From Channallabes apus (Eukaryota; Chordata; Actinopteri; Siluriformes; Clariidae): DNA of 64,000 nucleotides. The DNA lies in the NCBI GenBank assembly GCA_030522415.1, contig CM060107.1, positions 1,256,347 to 1,320,346 on the forward strand, written 5' to 3'. The notes beneath the pieces were generated by a model that was given only the letters and a program-made list of their open reading frames with translations, did no database searches and was not told the DNA's origin. Of this stretch, positions 1 to 10,959 are shown one piece after another. Position numbers and translations under genes: made by a program. The first letter of the stretch is position 1; every line of letters begins with the position of its first letter.

Positions 1-173
1 ATATTTTTAACTGTTACCTGAGGTGAGTAGCATTAGTGTATATTTTTAACTGTTACCTGAGGTGAGTAGCATTAGTGTATATTTTTAACTGTTACCTGAG
101 GTGAGTAGCATTAGTGTATATTTTTAACTGCTGCCTGAGGTAAGTAGCATTAGTTACTATTTTTAGCTGTTAC
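1..173. repeat. 39-bp tandem repeat, about 4.4 copies
   Basis: Units begin at 1, 40, 79, 118 and, partially, 157. The core reads atatttttaactgttacc followed by tgaggtgagtagcattag. The first three units are essentially identical and the fourth and fifth are diverged. The array probably continues to the left of the window. Confidence 0.9.
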
Positions 174-2882
174 TACACCGTTTCATGCGGCTCGATCTGG
201 ACTGCTATGGAATGAATTTTGGTAGGGATTCGTCAAAATTCCCCAAAGTTTTTTTTTTCTAAATTCGTCTGGGCTTATTATTCTTATATTATTAAGCGTG
301 CCTATGCAGTATGCATAGGCATACTTGTTATTTTTCTACAAAAAACTTTGGACCGACCCACACCTCACAGCTTTGAGACAACCCCAACATATTTTACACC
401 GCTATGAATTTTGGTAGGGATTCATCGCACGGTTAATTCATACATTTCACAAATTTATATGGGTGTTGTTTAAAAAAAGAATTAAATTTACCAGACTTGA
501 TGAATATGCAAATTCTATGACTTATCTATGCAATTTTTATTTTCATTGATACAAGATTGGTATAATTGTGAAGAAGCCTAGTTCTTAAACCTCAAGGGAA
601 AAATGTTTTATTTAAAATTTCTTCAGAGATTACTATTTACAGTGCTATTTGAAATGGAAATGGCAGCTGGCATCAAAAGCAAAACAGTATTTAGATTTTT
701 GTTTTTGGCTGTCATATTGGTCCAAAAAAAACCTAAGCAACTTATTTTTAAAATTTACTTATTTTATTATTTATTTTATATACTTAATTTATATTTATTT
801 CTTTTTTATATTGGTTTTCCCAAAGATATATTGCGTTCAGGTGATGAATATGTTTTCATTTGAATGATTCTCCTTTTTTTCAGTGTCCTGGAGCTCCAAA
901 ACGGAATTCGCCTCAAAACACAAGGTTTTGATGGACAGAACAAACAAGGAGAACAGAAACTGAGAGGATTGACATAAGGTCAGAGACAGGGGTTTTAGAG
1001 AAAAAAAATAATTTGATGGAAAGTTTTGTGTATTTTTCTTGCTGTCTAGATTACTAACATGTAATCTAGACAGCGAGCTCATCATCACTGTTAATCGTAG
1101 TTTTACATTGCCATATCAATAATTGGTATTAAACAATGACTTTATATTATGCAGTCCAATTACTTATGAATGGGACAAATAGCCATGCCCAACATGGCGA
1201 ATAAACCCCGCCTTCTAATTGAAAGAGATAGTCGTTGATTAATAAAGCTATCGCGTCACTGCAGCAGCTGTTAGAGGCTCCGGTTCCTATAGAAACAAGC
1301 TGCGTTCTAGCATTAAAAAAAAGTATTTTTTGATGGTATGTGAAAATAAGAAACAAGCTTTATGAAAATGTTGTTGTCAGATTACATTGGTCTTTTCAAA
1401 TATGAAATTTAATTGTAAGCATACTGAACACTTTTAAAGAAGTTGATGTTTTCCCATTCAAAGAGATAGGAGCAGAACTTGCATGCTTGAGAGGCCTTTC
1501 AAAGATGGTGGCCGAGTGAACTGACTTGTCTTAAGGGGACTTTGTATTAAAGGTGATCTAGGGCTGGGCAGTATGACGGTATTTATCATTACCGTGGAAT
1601 ATAATTTTATTTTCTCTATTCCACGAAATGTAAATAAGTGGGTATGGTTAACTCACAAGCAGCACGTGTGATAATGTCAGAATAAAGGTGCAACAGTCAA
1701 CCGCGATAGCAGTGCAGAACACAGACAGTTTAGAGGTGCACACAGGCTCACGACAGCGGAAGCATTATGAATCATGCTTACTTGACTATAAAGGTTTAAA
1801 TACCAACGTCGTAACAAATAGAAATACCTTAAATACTGTGTAGCTATTGACATCTTTCCGCCTCGTATGTGTACAGTTTATTTTTTACACAGAATCGTAT
1901 TAATTGTGGATACACATACGGTTGAAAAACCGACCTTCAAAACTACAGTACTGTTAAAAGTTTTGGGCTGTTGTAAAAAAATCCTGTAAAATGAGGATGC
2001 TGTCAAAAATAATGTCATAAATAGATTTTCTTTATCAATTAACTTCTATTAACTAAATAAAATTTTAAATGTAAATTTTTAAAGTTTAATGGAATGGCTG
2101 TGTGAAAGATGCTGAAGCTGACGTGCCACTGGTCTTTTATATTAATGTTGTTCGGAAGTTTCGACATCTATCGACTGAACAGCGCTTTTTCGACTTGTTT
2201 TCATGTTATTGTTGTTCAGCATGGACGTGATGTTTTGGCAAAAGAAGGCTGGGATGGTGGTTGATGGTCACAAATAATGTACAGTTTATGTTGTTATTCC
2301 TTTGCTCTCAAACTAAATGCAGTGTAATAATAGGCCTTATTTAATAATAACATTAACAGTGCAGCATGCGACCAATAAAAGAAAAGTGTTTTTAATACAA
2401 AAAAAGTCAACCTTCAAATAATTATGTTCAGTTATGCACTCAATACTTGGTCAACACTTTTCTTTCATTGGTCGGATGAAATATGCTAATTTTTTGAGAT
2501 AGGGATTTTGGGTTTTCATGAGCTGTATGCCACAATCATCAATATTAAAACAATAAAAGGCTTGAACTACTTCAGTTGTGTGTAATGAATCTAAAATATA
2601 TGAAAGTCTAATGTTTATCAGTACATTACAGAAAATAATGAACTTTATCACAATATGCAAATTTTTTGAGAAGGACCTGTATATTAAAAAAAATCTAATG
2701 TGTGCATTGTATCTATGGAAGATTGTAGGACATTTCAAAACATATGTTGCATATCTGTACATTTGTAAAAGTCACATTTCCAAAAATGTAGGACCCACCT
2801 TCTGTCATTCATAAACAACTACCACTCCAAGTTTTTAGAGCATTGTATAGTTCTAACCTTTTGTTTGTTTTTCATTCTTTAG
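174..2882. other. AT-rich stretch without a supported gene
   Basis: Only short, non-conserved reading frames are present on both strands. A phrase beginning near 1560 (gggctgggcagtatgacgg) resembles the start of a dispersed fish repeat, but no termini could be defined. I see no RNA gene or conserved exon here. Confidence 0.5.
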
Positions 2883-3007
2883 ATGCACTACTACAACAGC
2901 TGAAAGCTGAAGAAAAGGAGGCCACAGAGTTTCTTTGCTTCAACAGTTCAGAAATGGCTTCGTTATGCCCCAGAACGGCTGGGGGGAATTGCTCGTGGTG
3001 GAAAACC
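2883..3007 (+). CDS. possible orphan internal exon, product unrecognised
   Basis: A pyrimidine-rich acceptor (ttttcattctttag) is followed by 125 open bases and a strong donor gtaagt. The frame reads DALLQQLKAEEKEATEF then a serine- and cysteine-containing end ...GGNCSWWKT. The first part is glutamate- and lysine-rich and helix-like. No partner exon was found nearby and no family was recognised. It may be a captured fragment or chance. Confidence 0.2.
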
Positions 3008-3151
3008 GTAAGTTCAGACTTATGTCTTATTAACTGTTTTGCTGAGTAAATACATTTCAACTTACGAATAATGTTTCGGTCATCTGTTGTGTTTCTGACT
3101 TGGTTGTTTCTATTTGCATTTGACTGAATTTTGCTGAGGCAGGCTGCCATT

Positions 3152-3706
3152 TTAACCCTGGAAAACCCAGACCACCTTATCCTAATAGGAAATCTATCTC
3201 CTTTGGCTGAAATGATACAGACCCAGTGAACCATAAAACAGGTGTTTTTTTTTTTAATTAACCCTTTCCTACTACATGTAATGACATGGGTCATATATGA
3301 CCCCTTGGGATATCCAGTATGTTTGACCAACTGGTAACTTTCACTCATGACATAAAGGCAGGAGTTCTTTCTTAGTAAGGAAAGACCAGATTCTCATTTC
3401 AAACTTTTTCAAGATTTTAACTTTTCATCAATGACTATGCACATAAAATTTTGTTCTAAGGCAGGAACTAAAAACACTGGCATCAGCTTTTATATCACCA
3501 AATAAAAAGCACAGTAGCAGCCATGTTTGATGTGAAAAAAATCAGGTTAGTTCAGTCAGTTACCACTAAATGTCAGTGTTATGGGTTCACATAGGGCACA
3601 CTGGGTTGTAATGCAAAAAGAAATCTTTACTTTGGTGTGTGGGTTGAATATGACGATGAAATAAAAGTCTGGGTCAAATATGACCCCATGGGTTCTCCAG
3701 GGTTAA
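3152..3706. mobile_element. nonautonomous piggyBac-type element
   Basis: The segment is bounded by TTAA on both sides (3152-3155 and 3703-3706). Inverted ends read CCCTGGAAAACCCA at the left and, reverse-complemented, CCCTGGAGAACCCA at the right. TTAA target sites and a CCY start are the piggyBac signature. The 547-bp interior holds no transposase frame but has internal palindromes of the type gggtcatatatgacccc. It is likely a MITE mobilised in trans. Confidence 0.7.
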
Positions 3707-3719
3707 AATAAAACATCAT

Positions 3720-3784
3720 CTCCCGGGGATCGAACCAGTGATCTCCGTATGATAGGGCGAGCACGTTGCCGCTGCGCTATCCTG
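3720..3784 (-). repeat. tRNA-like SINE head
   Basis: On the minus strand the segment has an A-box-like ATAGCGCAGCGGCAACG and a B-box-like GGTTCGATCCC, about the right distance apart for a tRNA-derived pol III promoter. No clean cloverleaf or mature tRNA end is obvious, so a SINE head is more likely than a functional tRNA. Confidence 0.45.
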
Positions 3785-3957
3785 AAACCCGAGTGTGTGT
3801 GTTTGTATAGTCGCCGACACTATTGGGTGATTTTCAAGTGCTCTGACAGCGCATCTGCTAATCCTCTGCTGATCCTCTGAAGTTACAAAAAAATACCGTG
3901 CCCACCACCACGGAGTCATTTTCGCCGCGCGCACCTCTGCGAGTATAAACTAAGCTT

Positions 3958-4080
3958 TAAGTGGTGACAGTCGCATGCAGCGGTGACACGTGGAGGGGCA
4001 TGTGGACTGCCATGCGCACGCAGCGGTGACACGTGGACTGCCATGCGCACGCAGCGGTGCCACGTGGAGGGGCATATGCC
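3958..4080. repeat. short GC-rich tandem repeats
   Basis: The phrases gcagcggtgacacgtgga and ctgccatgcgcacgcagcgg recur two to three times. It lies just 3' of the leader exon on the minus strand, so it would be inside intron 1 of that gene. Confidence 0.6.
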
Positions 4081-4166
4081 CGTGGCACGGAAAGATTTTA
4101 CTCCCTCTCCTTTGTTCTGTAGTTATAAATGTTTATAAAGTTACATTTCGGTTGCTATAAACTCAC

Positions 4167-4230
4167 CTCCTGAAGCGGGTCCGACACACCCGAGTGTGAG
4201 GAACACACACACCATCATCTTAACGGTCAT
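4167..4230 (-). CDS. class I MHC leader (signal peptide) exon, orphan
   Basis: Reading from an ATG at 4230, the exon gives 21 codons plus one base: MTVKMMVCVFLT, then LGCVGPASG. This is a hydrophobic signal peptide with a small-residue end. It stops at a donor GTGAGT in phase 1, the phase used by class I leaders. The sequence and its flanks closely match the leader at 60824-60884. The rest of this gene would lie at lower coordinates, but no alpha exons are seen in 1-4160. The body is therefore beyond the window, deleted, or far away. The second ATG pair (MM) is an alternative start. Confidence 0.7.
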
Positions 4231-4635
4231 CAGCGGTTACACCCAGGAGTGATTGATGTTCAGATCAGAGGAGTGTCGGCGGCTTTGTTGTTCGTGTTGC
4301 GGGCGGGAGGGAGAGGTGGTTTTACGACAGCTGTTTGCGGGAGTGTAGTCCAGTGCGGGAGATGCATTGTGGGTAATGTAGTCCGGTGTGTGAATGCGAG
4401 ATGTACAGTCAGCTGGTACACATGAGCCTGAGTTAGTTTACTTCTTCAGTAGTTTTAGACGCTTTGTTTAATTACATTAAAACAATGTTTGTCTATATTA
4501 ATGAATTAGAATAAATAGCTGAGTAGCTGTGAAATGTTAAGGGGTTTAATAGAGAACCTACTGTCTTATTTATGTAGCTAAAACACTACATTAAACTAGA
4601 TAACATGATCAAAGGTTTAATATTTATTTTTAACT

Positions 4636-4746
4636 GTAGATGGAAGGTTTTTCAAGTCACATGAAAATAAAAAGATGTTTCTATTCTTACCTGCTGCTCA
4701 CCTGGAGACCCACAACCATGTGAGCTGGAAAAACCTTCCATCAACT
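4636..4746. repeat. imperfect inverted repeat (hairpin)
   Basis: gtagatggaaggtttttc with tcacatg at 4636-4663 is mirrored by catgtga with ggaaaaaccttccatcaac at 4717-4746. The arms are about 28 bp with a 53-bp loop. It may be a small foldback element. Confidence 0.6.
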
Positions 4747-4815
4747 GTTCTACAGTCCAGTTCTACAGTTGAGTTCTACAGTTCAGTTCTACAGTCCAGT
4801 TCTACAGTTCGGTTC
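4747..4815. repeat. short tandem repeat agttctacagt(t/c)c
   Basis: Five imperfect copies of a 12-13 bp unit follow the hairpin directly. Confidence 0.7.
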
Positions 4816-5115
4816 TCTGAAAGCGCAGCAGCCTCTCAGGTACATTAACACTGTGTCCCCAACATTGATTGAAGTCGTTGCATCAGAAACTACTTTTCAC
4901 ATTTTTTATGTCTGCCAGTTTCCAACAAAAAGCAGCGTATTGTCAAATAATGAACAGATAATTGTTTCACACTATTGGCACTCACACTGTTTATTCCGTT
5001 GTCCAGCCTCATAGGTGTTTATATTGCTAATCAATGTAAGTTTAAAGTTATATGCTGTTTCCTGGTTATATTTTTCTGATTGTAGTTAAACATAGAAAAG
5101 GATTTATACAGTAAA

Positions 5116-5117
<2 letters not shown>

Positions 5118-5164
<47 letters not shown>
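5118..5164. repeat. (GT)n microsatellite
   Basis: About 23 uninterrupted GT dinucleotides. Confidence 0.95.
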
Positions 5165-5165
<1 letters not shown>

Positions 5166-5214
5166 TCAGGAAGATTCATTTGAGTACTGATTTTGAACAA
5201 GCCACATGTGTGTT

Positions 5215-5269
5215 AAACATCTATGGGGGATGAGCCCCCCTTAACTGAAAATCCTAGAAATGCCCCTGG
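5215..5269 (-). mobile_element. hAT-type terminal fragment
   Basis: On the minus strand it reads CAGGGGCATTTCTAGG, then a run ending GGGGGGCTCATCCCCC. This CAGGGGC...GGGGGG layout is typical of fish hAT terminal repeats. No partner end was found. Confidence 0.4.
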
Positions 5270-5778
5270 TGCAGGATCCACCTGAAAGTTTATACTATAA
5301 CCTGACAGTGCAGCAAATTAAAGAACGGGGACATCGACCAGTTTGTCCTTCTCATCATTACACAAGCATGAATTAACGGGGTGTTATGCTGCCGCGAGCA
5401 ACATTAAAAATAAAGCGGAGAAGCTATCAATTATTTACAGCACAGTGAGGAAAGAAGAAGCGCATGCACACTACAGCCTGAACAGTCACCCGTTATCTTA
5501 TTTCTTTATGTTTCCACTTGATGGTTTCTGATCAGAGGAAGAGCAGGATGACATTTATAATACATTTCTGTTTTAATATAATTGCTTTATAATTGCTCTT
5601 CAGGCTTGTGGTATGTTTCCCCTCCGATATTACGACAAACCTGCTTTTTCTCTTCGGTTCAATATGAAGAAAATGGGCCAAAATATCGTCTCTTCTCTTT
5701 GGCCCGAGTAAAACTGCTGTGATGACGAAGAGTTAAAGACGACCGAGATTGTAACATCCTGTAACTCTCACGCAAACT

Positions 5779-6250
5779 ACACTGGAACCTCGGATTATGA
5801 GCATAATTCGTTCCAGAAGCGGACTCGTATTTCATAACACTCGTAAACCAAATTGAATTTTCCCATAAGAAATAATGGAAACTCAAATTATTCATTCCAC
5901 AGCATAAAAAATAAATACATAAAAATAATTAACACAAAATATAAAGTAAAAATAAAACAAATTAACCTGCACTTTACCTTTAAAAAAAGTATAAATAAAT
6001 CCGGACAGATAAGTGTTTCTGTTTGTGTGCGCAGGCGCTGTGTGTGTGTGTGTGAATCTAAAGTAAGCTCCTCTCTCCACCTTCTCGTCTTACCCAGTTA
6101 CCCCTCCTCTACTCTTTTCACACACACACACACGCACAACTCAAACACTGTTTTATCGGAAAGATAAACAAGAAATCTCTCTAATGACACTCGACTGAGC
6201 GACACACTAATGGAATCACTGCTGTAAAGTAAAAATGAAACACATTAACC
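5779..6250. mobile_element. MITE-like repeat, member 1 of a three-copy family
   Basis: It begins actggaacctcggattatga and contains cccataagaaataatgga, matching 35994-36977 in the same orientation and 30916-31115 in the opposite orientation. It includes CA/GT tracts. It has no coding capacity and looks truncated at the right. Confidence 0.55.
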
Positions 6251-6390
6251 TGCACAGTGCTGTGGTGCTCCGGTGTCACTAGGTGTTCTGGTGTCTTTCT
6301 GTCGCAGCCAGCACTGACTTTACTCAGTGATTCATGCTGCACAGGCTTTTATGTGGGATCATGTGGACAACCATGTTATGACTGATCAGT

Positions 6391-6414
6391 GCGTGTGTGT
6401 GTGTGTGTGTGTGT
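6391..6414. repeat. (GT)n microsatellite
   Basis: About 12 GT dinucleotides. Confidence 0.9.
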
Positions 6415-6639
6415 GAAGTTACTTGGGGCAACAACAAAAAAATGGAGTAAACTTTTCCACTTGCCTTGTTTTTTTTTTTGCTATTTGTTGGTGTTTCTTT
6501 AATTTTCAATAAGAAATATATTTAGAATTTGTAATACTATAACTCGTGTTTATTTCACCCTTTGATAAATGTTTGACACCTCTGTATTTTTTTATCTTTT
6601 ATTAATGTACTGTTTCATCAATTAAAAAATATATATTAA

Positions 6640-6789
6640 TTCATTCATCTTCGATACCGCTTTATCCTGTATTTAGGGTCGCGGGGACCTGGAGCCTATC
6701 CCAGGACACTCAGGGCACGAGGCGGCGTACACCCTAGACAGCATGCCAATCCATCGCAGAGCACACACACACACACACACACACATACA

Positions 6790-6860
<71 letters not shown>

Positions 6861-7028
6861 ACACACACACACACTATGGTCAATTTAGGAACGCCAATTA
6901 GCCTAATCTGCATGTCTTTGGACTGTGGGAGGAAACCAGAGTACCCGGAGGAAACCCACCAAGCACGAGGAGAACATGCAAACTCCATGCACACAGAGAC
7001 AGGAATTGAGCCCACCCAAGCGCGCTCC
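6640..7028 (+). mobile_element. Mermaid-type SINE, expanded by an internal CA tract
   Basis: It carries the hallmark phrases accgctttatcctgta, gtcgcggggacctggagcc, atgtctttggactgtggga and aacatgcaaactccatgc in the same order as the copies at 15914, 26634 and 59893. The CA tract normally a few units long is about 110 bp here (6764-6873). The tRNA-like end is missing. Confidence 0.75.
6764..6873. repeat. (AC)n microsatellite inside the SINE
   Basis: Long AC run interrupted by a few AT dinucleotides. Confidence 0.95.
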
Positions 7029-8608
7029 TGAACCGAGGTAGGTAATTAAAGTCATTATAAATAGCCTGCTTTAAGTTAAAACAGTGTTAGCTTTTGTTGC
7101 AGTGATTATGGTTGTGTTGTTGGTTTTGTTTCAAAGATAAAGAATAATAATTGCTCAGGAAAGAGCCTGTTTACTTTTGCTTATAGTTAAAAGTATAATA
7201 AAAGTCTTTGTTGAACCGCCAGCTCGCCTCCTGCATTCATGCCACGCACTCACCGACAGCGCAAACGTGACACTATACAATGATTATTTATTTATATATA
7301 TATATAAAGTCAAATAATAATGAACATATAAAATGAGATAAAAATGGTATATTCATATTTCTTCTTCTACAGGACAAAATAAATGTCTTGTGCATTTCAG
7401 GCCATAACAAATAATAAACTTATTCATAGAATACTTACTATTTAAATGATAATAATGATGATATATTGGATGTTGAATGAAGTGAGTTAGGTGTTTAAAA
7501 TCAAGAATTCACCCAACAAGTGTTTTATAAACTCAAGAGTCCAAGCATTTCTCTATTTTATAGGTTTAAAATGTTGGAAAGATGTGAACTGGATAATTGA
7601 GTATCCAGATATAATAACAGACTCTGGGCTTCAGGTGTTATCGTCACACTGTTATAAAGAGAGAGAGAGAGAGAGAGAGAGAATCATTCTAAAGTCAAAA
7701 ATAAATCTGAATGCTAATTAGAATAAATAATTAATAGAAACACTGCTTGCATCATTACTGAGAAACAGCAACGAAGCGTAAACTCCTCTGTCCTGAAGGT
7801 GGCACAATACTAAATGTTACAGCTTTACCTGTGCTGTGCACTGGAGACTCCTTCCATACAGTACATGTGATTGGTCAGAAGGTGTGCTGTACTTTTAAAC
7901 ATAGGTCTGTATGTTAATAAATAGCTCACAGCAACCTTTTAGATTTAGATGTTTTTTTTCTAATTCATGTACAAACTTAAATACTTCTTTTGATTGTGTA
8001 AAGCTGTTTTGAGACAATGTCAATTGTGAATTTTTTGAAGTTATAAGACCTAAGTTATAATATTTATGATTAAACCACTGAAAGCAAATTGATACCGGAT
8101 GAAGATCAAAGCCACATTCCCACATTGTCTTTAGGAGAACTCCAGAGGCAGTTTACAGGCTTCACCTGAATAAATACAGGCTCTTAACTTTTATTTCTAT
8201 TCAGGACACATTAGACATTACAATTCCTCTAATACTCACCAGCTCTTCCTTCATTATTTATATTTATATATTTATTAATATTATGATGTTCTGTTGGACG
8301 CTGGGGATGGGGTGGGGGGGGGGGGGGGTGGGGGGGGGGGTGGTGGTTGTGGTTGTAACTCAACATAACACAATAATCAAATACACCAATACAACCACCA
8401 TCCCAGCAAAAAATGATAAAAATGATCATAATGACTGATATAAAACATGATAAATTGGTTAGAAGTGGCAGAAAGTTATTAGAATAAAGAAAAACATTCA
8501 CCGCCCCGCCCCTGTGTGAGACTTGGTTGTGTGGAGTAAAAGACCAGCCAACAATCTTAGGTAAAATAAATAAGTACACCTGTTCTCTACAGGAGCTACG
8601 TTATCTTA
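7029..8608. other. no supported gene; simple repeats and an L2 tail scrap
   Basis: It holds a (GA)n tract at 7659-7681, a fragment gtgtaaagctgttttgagac at about 7996 that matches the 3' end of L2 LINEs, and a G-rich run at 8306-8341. No conserved exon was recognised. Confidence 0.5.
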
Positions 8609-9213
8609 TGCCTCTTTTCCACTGCATAGTATGGCACAGCACGGTTCAGTACAGCTCACTTCGGTTCGGCTCAGTTCGGTTCGGTTTGCGCTTCCACTGC
8701 AGTTTAGTAACGCTTTAGAGTGGGCGGGATTATTCACGTGTCGTTATAGTCGCGGCGCCGCTACTGCCGTGACATCATCGTAAACGCGCCACAAACAAAC
8801 ACACAACAATGGAGCATATCGACGGCATGGTGTTCTTCATTCTCGGCATGTGGATGTTTTTAACAGCGAGACGAAGGAGTTTGTTTCAAAAGAGGCTGAT
8901 GGCAGCCAAAGAAAATTTTTGGTTAATACAAAAAGGTGCGTGCGATCCTTCTCTGGCTGTTTCTAAATATAGCGGTTCTGTTGTGTCTCGTGTCGCAAGT
9001 TCAGTGACGCAGTAATGACGATTTTCTCCGGCCAATCGGTGAGAAGTAGAGTTTACACGTCACGTTTTGGTAACGGTTCGGCGCGCTCGGAACCTCGGCT
9101 GAGGTGGTACTAAAAAAAGGACCAGGTACCAGGTACTGTTCCCAGTGGAAAACCCCCCAAAAGTGAGCTGTACTGAACCGTGTCGTGCCGTAATATGCAG
9201 TGGAAAAGTGCCA
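8609..9213. mobile_element. Harbinger-type nonautonomous element
   Basis: Inverted ends read TGCCTCTTTTCCACTGCA at the left and, reverse-complemented, TGGCACTTTTCCACTGCA at the right. The similarity continues inward through a 'cggttcagtacagctcac' motif. It is flanked by TTA at 8606-8608 and 9214-9216, the 3-bp target site of PIF/Harbinger elements. Total length is 605 bp. A 68-codon frame at 8809-9015 is open but matches no transposase I can name. Confidence 0.7.
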
Positions 9214-9717
9214 TTATAATACTGGAACAACAAATTGGTACATCACAAATTTAGTGCTTTTATACAAATTGAATGATTTTCTGCTATTCAGCTGCACTAG
9301 TTGGGAAATGTAGAGCCTTTGTGGTTTTGGTATATTGTTAAATTCTTAAAGATTTGTGTGAAACACCCTGAAAAAACAAACAAACAAACAAAATATCAGT
9401 GGGGGGGGGGGGGGGACACCAGCAACATCGCAGAAGTTCTTGCCACATGGAGGCCACTGGGGGCACTGCTGAGAAGGTTGACCCTCCGAGGTTCTACTCA
9501 GTGACCGAGATGAACTCAAACATCTTTTTTTCCTGAACTTTCAATCTCATATAACTGATATAGCATGGACTGATTGATGGTCATAATATCTTATCTTACC
9601 CTACTCCTCTCAAGATTTCTTCCTATTGCCATCTCAAAGTAATAATATAATGTAAACACTTTAAGCAGTCAGCTTAAGTGGTATAATAATTCTTAGCAGT
9701 TCAAATGTAACACTTAC
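9214..9717. other. 3' flank of class I pseudogene, no transmembrane exon seen
   Basis: Immediately 3' (minus strand) of the alpha3 exon there is no open exon resembling a connecting peptide, transmembrane or tail. It contains a short G run at 9402-9414 and nothing else recognisable. Confidence 0.5.
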
Positions 9718-10002
9718 TGTCTTTTACAACCCTTGGTTCTTCAAGGGTGCTGTGTGTCACATAACAATCATACAGTGTTTGTTCATCCTTCCTGATCTCC
9801 ACACTGTTCCTCAGCTGGTAAGTGCCATCACCATTGGGTCTGATTCCTGAAGATGTTACCAGATGTTCAGGTATGACAGTCGTGGACTTCCTCATGTGCA
9901 TCTGCACGTCTTTAGGGTAGACATTTGTGGCCAGGCAGCTCATGGTCAACTCACTGGAGTCACTCACTGATGTTTTTGCGATTAAATGCACATCTGGTGG
10001 AG
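9718..10002 (-). pseudogene. alpha3 (Ig-like) exon of class I pseudogene
   Basis: Acceptor ctcctttcag precedes APPDVHLIAKTSV; donor GTAAGT follows VVKD in phase 1. The Ig C1 fold signature is present: SCLATNVYPKDV carries the first cysteine and YDCYVTHST the second. The usual GFYP reads NVYP. The exon is 285 bp, the same size as the alpha3 exons at 43077 and 44478, and has no stop. Confidence 0.85.
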
Positions 10003-10096
10003 CTGAAAGGAGGAAGAATGTTATGATTTAATGCTGATTTTGGTAAATATAAATTAGAAACTGATGTGATTCAATTGAAATTGATTGGAAACTTAC

Positions 10097-10387
10097 ACTG
10101 TTTTCTCAGTGTCTCTTTTCCATAGTCCATGAACTTGGTGAGCCAGTCCACACACTCCTTCTCCAGGTAGGCCTTGGTCTGCTGTTTAAAGTCGGCAACT
10201 TCTTCCCATTTCTTTTTGGTTGACTCAGCAGCCGAGACTGCAGCAATCCACGTCACATTTACAGGATCAAAGGAGAGAAAATCATCACCATCACAGCCGT
10301 ACTCATAAAGTCCTCTGAGAAACGTAATTGTTCCATCTGTGGCTTCATCAACCACACAGCCGTGTCTCCACTGAAGAACATGGAGGT
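10097..10387 (-). pseudogene. alpha2 exon of class I pseudogene
   Basis: It starts after tttcag with [12 protein letters not shown] (cysteine 101) and runs to a phase-1 donor GTAAGT after LRKQ. The helix holds STKKKWEEV, giving T143, K146 and W147, then AYLEKECVDWL with Y159, cysteine 164 and W167. NVTW is a potential N-glycosylation site. It is open throughout at 291 bp, so selection or recency has spared it. Confidence 0.85.
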
Positions 10388-10469
10388 CTGAAATACGTTG
10401 AAAATACTGACTTTGTTTGATCCACTTGACATTTTAATATCTAATTATCTTTAGTTAGAATTTACTTAC

Positions 10470-10742
10470 CAGTCTTATTGAGCATCATGTGCTGCATCAG
10501 GACATTCAGCATCCTCCTAAGTGACTGCTCTTTACTCCTGCGGGACTGAGTTCCTTTCTCCTAGTAATCCGCTGACATACTGTCTCTCATCCAGTCCTGT
10601 TTAGGAACCTTAACCTGAGTCTGGCTGTCATAGTAGTCGATCATTTGATCATCGAGCGTTCCCATAGCGATGAACGTATAGATTCCAGGCAGGGTGATGG
10701 GTTTCGAGAGGACCGTGTAGGTGTAAAACAGAGAGTGTTCAC
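10470..10742 (-). pseudogene. alpha1 exon of class I pseudogene with premature stop
   Basis: Acceptor tcatccag precedes [15 protein letters not shown] and donor GTAAGT follows LNKTG. At 10561-10563 the frame reads TAG after ...MSADY, where the paralogues at 43828 and 45242 have TGG (Trp) in DYWEKGTQ. Beyond the stop the helix is also altered: KEQSLRRML replaces KEQWFKVNV, and the conserved Arg84 becomes His. A single G-to-A change accounts for the stop. Confidence 0.85.
10561..10563 (-). other. premature TAG in alpha1
   Basis: Plus strand reads cta where both other copies have cca; the minus codon is TAG for TGG (Trp60 position). Confidence 0.9.
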
Positions 10743-10959
10743 CTGGATGACAGATGCAGATACTATGTGTACACTATGACTGTAACCATACTGTATATCA
10801 TGTAGCATTCTGGTGCAAGTTAACTTTTGTTTCATCCGTCCATAACCTTAACCTGAGATTTGAATTTATTAAATACCAATAATTCCTAATTTTACTGTAC
10901 ACCATAATAATATTATTAATGTTATTTATTACACCAACGACTGCACCTCCACAGACCCC

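Larger units (their letters stand above)
4231..5640 (-). other. 5' flank of the orphan class I leader, interrupted
   Basis: Sequence directly upstream of the leader (4231-4310) and again at about 5425-5590 matches the continuous flank of the 60.8-kb leader at 60885-61140, including the phrase actacagcctgaacagt. Roughly 1.1 kb of unrelated DNA therefore separates the two halves here. The core promoter elements were not resolved. Confidence 0.45.

Noticed and set aside
1..173. CRISPR array
   Set aside because: The 39-bp units are contiguous tandem repeats without spacers, and the DNA is clearly vertebrate.
3720..3784. Possible functional tRNA gene on the minus strand
   Set aside because: A and B boxes are recognisable but I could not fold a clean acceptor stem and cloverleaf; a tRNA-derived SINE head is more likely.
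6673..7015. Long Cys-Val repeat frames on the minus strand
   Set aside because: They are translations of the (GT)n microsatellite inside a SINE, not proteins.
8229..8579. Proline/histidine-rich protein on the minus strand
   Set aside because: It arises from the G-rich low-complexity run at 8306-8341 and has no conserved feature.
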